From Bacteroidales bacterium (GTDB taxonomy: Bacteria; Bacteroidota; Bacteroidia; Bacteroidales; Muribaculaceae): DNA of 33,891 nucleotides. The notes below the pieces were generated by a model. The model saw only the letters and a list, made by a program, of their open reading frames with translations. It made no database searches and was not told the origin of the DNA. Within the stretch, counting starts at the first letter, position 1; each line of letters opens with the position of its first letter. Positions 31,157-33,891 of the stretch are shown here, piece after piece. The position numbers and the translations under genes were made by a program. The stretch covers positions 1 through 33,891 of the forward strand of contig JAJBUH010000091.1 in the NCBI GenBank assembly GCA_020860445.1, written 5' to 3'.

Positions 31157-32635
31157 ATGAAACTGTTCAATGCAATAAGCCTGACCTTAGCTCTGGCCCT
31201 GCCCGCATCCTTCATCGGGATGCGGGCCGAGGCCCAAAGCAACAAGGAATCCTACGAGGATTTCCTGAAGCGAGCTTTCGAGGAATATCAATCGTTCCGC
31301 GACAAGGCCAACAAGGAGTATGCCGATTTCTTGGAGAATCCCTGGCAGGAGTTCCAAGAGAAAGAAGCTCCTATCAAGCAGAAGGATCCTACGCCGCCCG
31401 AACTAGTACCGTATGACGAGACTGAGCCCGAACCCGAACCGCAGGAAACTCCCATCGAGGAGGTCATTACCCCTCCCACCCCGCAACCACAACCCAAGCC
31501 GGTTGAGCCAATCCCGGAGAATCCCTTGGTTGAGACTTACCTGACTTTCGAGATCTGGGGCACGCAGATGAAGGTGCGCTGGTCCGATGACCTGCGCTAT
31601 ACCCTCAAGGGCACTGACGAGAGCAAGGTGGCCAACGGCTGGCGCACGCTTAGCGATTCCAAGTACAACAACACGATTGCTGACCTGCTAAAGCTGCGCG
31701 ACCAGTACAAGCTCGACGACTGGGCCTATCTGACTGTGCTGAAGACATTCTCAGACAAGGCTCTCGGTGCCGACACCAACGAGAGCATGCTGCTCACAGC
31801 GTTTGCCTACTGCTCGTCGGGCTACCAAATGCGTCTGGGCAATAATGGTAATAAGCTGTATCTGCTTTACGCTTCCAATCACCAGCTGTTTGCGCCGGCA
31901 TATTACTACACCATCAACGGCGTGAAGTATTATCCGTTCTCAAAGGATCAGGTCAAGAGCATGAACATCTCAGAAAGCCGCTACCCGGGCGAGAAGCCGA
32001 TGTCGCTGCAACTGACCGCTATACCGAATATTACCCCCAAGGCCAGTTCGCCACGTAAACTGACCGCTAAGCGCTATCCTGAGATGGACTTCACCCTCTC
32101 GACCGATGAAAATGTGGTGAGCTATTTTGACAACTATCCCACCTCTATGCTCGACGGCAACCAAATGACCCGTTGGGTCATGTATGCCAACACTCCGCTG
32201 TCGTCGACCTCAAAAAGTGTATTGTATCCGGCCCTCAAGGAGAAACTCTCGGGCATGTCGCAATATGATGCTGTGTCGCGCATCCTCAATTGGGTACAGA
32301 CCGCCTTTGTCTACGAGTTTGACGACAAGGTATGGGGTGGCGACCGCGCATTCTTTGGCGAGGAGACGCTGCATTATCCCTACTGCGACTGCGAGGACCG
32401 CGCTATCCTCTTCTCGCGCTTGGTCAAGGATATTGTTGGCCTTGATGCCGTATTGGTATTCTATCCCGGCCACTTGGCTTCGGCTGTAGCCTTCACTGAG
32501 ACTGTCAATGGCGACTGCATCGTGATGAATGGGCGCCGCTTCACCATCTGCGACCCCACCTACGTCAACGCCCCCGTCGGCCGCACCATGCCCTCCATGG
32601 ACAACTCCTCCGCCAAAGTCATCCTCATCAACTGA
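31157..32635 (+). CDS. Secreted transglutaminase-like protein
   Basis: 492 residues. Signal peptide LFNAISLTLALALPASFIGM. Next a charged helix (about 25-75) and a Pro/Glu-rich linker (EPEPEPQETPIEEVITPPTP) precede an uncharacterised middle domain. The C-terminal part has the transglutaminase-like triad: Cys412 in CDCEDRAILF, His439 in YPGHLASAV and Asp466 in ICDPTY. Such enzymes cut or cross-link peptides or amides; here the target would be in the periplasm or at the surface. It lies 17 bp downstream of the PEGA/barrel gene, suggesting linked action. The triad looks complete. Confidence 0.88.
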   Translation: MKLFNAISLTLALALPASFIGMRAEAQSNKESYEDFLKRAFEEYQSFRDKANKEYADFLENPWQEFQEKEAPIKQKDPTPPELVPYDETEPEPEPQETPIEEVITPPTPQPQPKPVEPIPENPLVETYLTFEIWGTQMKVRWSDDLRYTLKGTDESKVANGWRTLSDSKYNNTIADLLKLRDQYKLDDWAYLTVLKTFSDKALGADTNESMLLTAFAYCSSGYQMRLGNNGNKLYLLYASNHQLFAPAYYYTINGVKYYPFSKDQVKSMNISESRYPGEKPMSLQLTAIPNITPKASSPRKLTAKRYPEMDFTLSTDENVVSYFDNYPTSMLDGNQMTRWVMYANTPLSSTSKSVLYPALKEKLSGMSQYDAVSRILNWVQTAFVYEFDDKVWGGDRAFFGEETLHYPYCDCEDRAILFSRLVKDIVGLDAVLVFYPGHLASAVAFTETVNGDCIVMNGRRFTICDPTYVNAPVGRTMPSMDNSSAKVILIN

Positions 32636-32649
32636 GACCCAGACCTTAT

Positions 32650-33507
32650 ATGCAAAGATATAGTTATCTGACCCTTCTGGCTCTCGCTGCCCTATGCACT
32701 GCATGCGGCAGCGATGAGCCTTCGAATAAAAATGCCCACCCACTTACTCCCCCACTTGCTCTATGGGGAATAGAGACACCCGTGTCGGCATTCAAATATG
32801 AATATGATGATGAGGTCGGGAGTGAAGATTTGTTCTATTTCAGATATAACAGCGACAATCAACTGATTGGAATCCAACGAGGAAAAGAAACTCTCGACAT
32901 CAATTGGGACCCCATGTCGATTCAAAATGACAATACACGCACACATACCAATTTTGTCTTCAATAATGATGGCACCTTGGCCTCATGTAAAATCAACAAC
33001 TATAATACCTATGTCTTTAACTATGATCTATATAGCCGATTGATTGGGTTGAGTTATGGAAACGTACAGACCGAGATAACATGGGATGACGACAATTGCA
33101 TTGAGACCATAAAGGAGTATTACCAGGGCTCATTAAGCACGGCTACCACCTTTTATTATACTGATAATAAATTCCGCAACAATGATGGCATCTATTTGGC
33201 CGAACTCTCGGTTGAATATATCATAGCGAATCAGAGTCCTTATTTTTGGTACTCCGGAATGCTTGGTCGCCCATCGGCTTATCTGCCTGACGCTTATGAA
33301 ATTCTGGAATATTCTAAAGGGGACCTAATCTCACAGGAATTGGGGTACTATAGTTATCTGCTCCGTGAGAACGGCCATTATTATAAGGTATATAAAACTG
33401 GTGAAATGCGGATGAGAGACAATGACGGCACTCTGTGGCAATTCTATAGTGGTATCATATATTACTATCAGTATAAAGGATTACATACTACCCTGCTGAG
33501 CTTCTAA
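32650..33507 (+). CDS. Lipoprotein, DUF4595-like
   Basis: 285 residues. Lipobox TAC (Cys19, LCTACGSDE). The mature part has repeated short strands (FVFNNDGTLASCKINN, YVFNYDLYSRLIGLSYG, TEITWDDDNCIETIKEYY) like the DUF4595 lipoproteins of Bacteroidales, distantly like YD repeats. Function unknown. It is last in the envelope locus, 14 bp after the transglutaminase-like gene; its base composition is more AT-rich than its neighbours, hinting at a different origin. A strong terminator follows. Confidence 0.8.
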   Translation: MQRYSYLTLLALAALCTACGSDEPSNKNAHPLTPPLALWGIETPVSAFKYEYDDEVGSEDLFYFRYNSDNQLIGIQRGKETLDINWDPMSIQNDNTRTHTNFVFNNDGTLASCKINNYNTYVFNYDLYSRLIGLSYGNVQTEITWDDDNCIETIKEYYQGSLSTATTFYYTDNKFRNNDGIYLAELSVEYIIANQSPYFWYSGMLGRPSAYLPDAYEILEYSKGDLISQELGYYSYLLRENGHYYKVYKTGEMRMRDNDGTLWQFYSGIIYYYQYKGLHTTLLSF

Positions 33508-33519
33508 TCCCTAAACCCT

Positions 33520-33564
33520 ATACAGAAAGCGAAGCACCCTGATGTGGTGCCTCGCTTTCTGTAT
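33520..33564. terminator. Strong two-way terminator at the end of the envelope locus
   Basis: A 13-bp stem (ATACAGAAAGCGA with its complement), one mismatch, then GCACC/GGTGC with a 7-nt loop. It stands between the DUF4595-like gene and the convergent pseudogene; T-tracts are short on both sides. Confidence 0.8.
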
Positions 33565-33582
33565 CTTAGATTTAATACCGGG

Positions 33583-33815
33583 TTATTCGATAGCAGTTGT
33601 TTCATCAATCTTTTTTGCTTGTTCCAGTTCGTCTTCAACTGCTTTGGAAATGAGATGGCTGTTGGCTGGGCTATCCAAATTGGGCGAAGTAAAGTATACG
33701 CACACAGTGTAATTTCTTGGGCGTTCCTCCTTGATTTCTTTTTCTTGCTCATCGGTCAACGACTGAGCGCAGATCGACTGGCATCCTACAACGTCAATCC
33801 ACATAGCCACGAGGG
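33583..33815 (-). pseudogene. Degraded inverted copy of the LPP20-like gene at 26778
   Basis: The minus strand reads IFALVAMWIDVVGCQSICAQ and SLTDEQEKEIKEE, matching the start of the gene at 26778 (IFALVAMLIGIVGCQSICAQ, SLTYEQEKEIKEQ). It then jumps to NYTVCVYFTSPNLDS and ISKAVEDELEQAKKI, matching that gene's end (NYTVRSYFTRPNLES, ISKSVEEEIELAKKI). About 360 bp of the middle are missing and the original start codon is not preserved. The end region is well diverged, so the copy is not recent. Similarity ends some 25 bp before the terminal inverted repeat. Confidence 0.85.
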
Positions 33816-33837
33816 CGAAGATATTTGGGGAAAACGG

Positions 33838-33890
33838 GGCTCATGCGCAAAAGTCCGTGGCTGAGGCTTAGCCAAAGATCACGGCGCAGC
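33838..33890. repeat. Right copy of 53-bp terminal inverted repeat
   Basis: Reverse complement of bases 1-53 with one mismatch. It follows the 5' side of the degraded LPP20-like copy. Only one base (33891) lies beyond it. Confidence 0.85.
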
Positions 33891-33891
33891 G

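Noticed and set aside
1-33890. Whole window as one composite transposon or mobile element with terminal inverted repeats
   Set aside because: Contains asd, ribE, HU and RNase G/E and no transposase or integrase; the repeats are better read as dispersed copies.

Overview
The window looks like chromosomal DNA of a gut member of the Bacteroidales (Bacteroidota), possibly Muribaculaceae-like; the family is an inference from gene content and style. Supporting signs: almost no Shine-Dalgarno sequences; several promoters of the Bacteroidota form TTTG-N19/20-TAnnTTTG; a HU / 29-residue mS38-like protein / ribonuclease G-E cluster; many lipoproteins and secreted proteins; and DUF4595-, DUF4384-, PEGA- and LPP20-like proteins. 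The two window ends are inverted copies of a 53-bp sequence, so this may be a whole contig broken at a dispersed repeat.

Layout. 0.2-2.3 kb (+): a secreted S41 protease and a small secreted protein. 2.3-7.6 kb (-): asd, a CPA2-type cation/proton antiporter with a Usp-like tail, and two glycosyltransferases, closely spaced as one operon. 7.8-8.8 kb (+): a rhodanese lipoprotein and an unrecognised protein. 8.8-12.9 kb: an accessory island bracketed by two near-identical long palindromes, holding an ATPase_2-type STAND-like ATPase, a decayed ORF6N gene, an AAA-ATPase-like/PD-(D/E)XK protein and an orphan HigA-like regulator. 12.8-18.2 kb (-): a DUF4384-like protein, an exported enolase-superfamily epimerase, a probable structured RNA on the + strand, the RNase G/E homologue, the mS38-like gene, HU and a DUF308-like membrane protein. 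18.4-26.3 kb (+): a PpiD-like chaperone, a frameshifted small membrane protein, an unrecognised single-pass membrane protein, a GH31 glycosidase lipoprotein and riboflavin synthase. 26.6-33.5 kb (+): a compact envelope locus (two LPP20-like exported proteins, a PEGA/beta-barrel protein, a transglutaminase-like secreted protein and a lipoprotein). A degraded inverted copy of its first gene lies at the right end.

The most unusual theme is repeat DNA. Six genes have tandem 7-bp words ending 0-8 nt before the start codon, with a different word for different genes, and some spacers are made almost entirely of repeats that begin at a stop codon. Three reading frames are disturbed at homopolymers (A6, A7, G8). 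I see no CRISPR array, tRNA, rRNA or intact insertion sequence.
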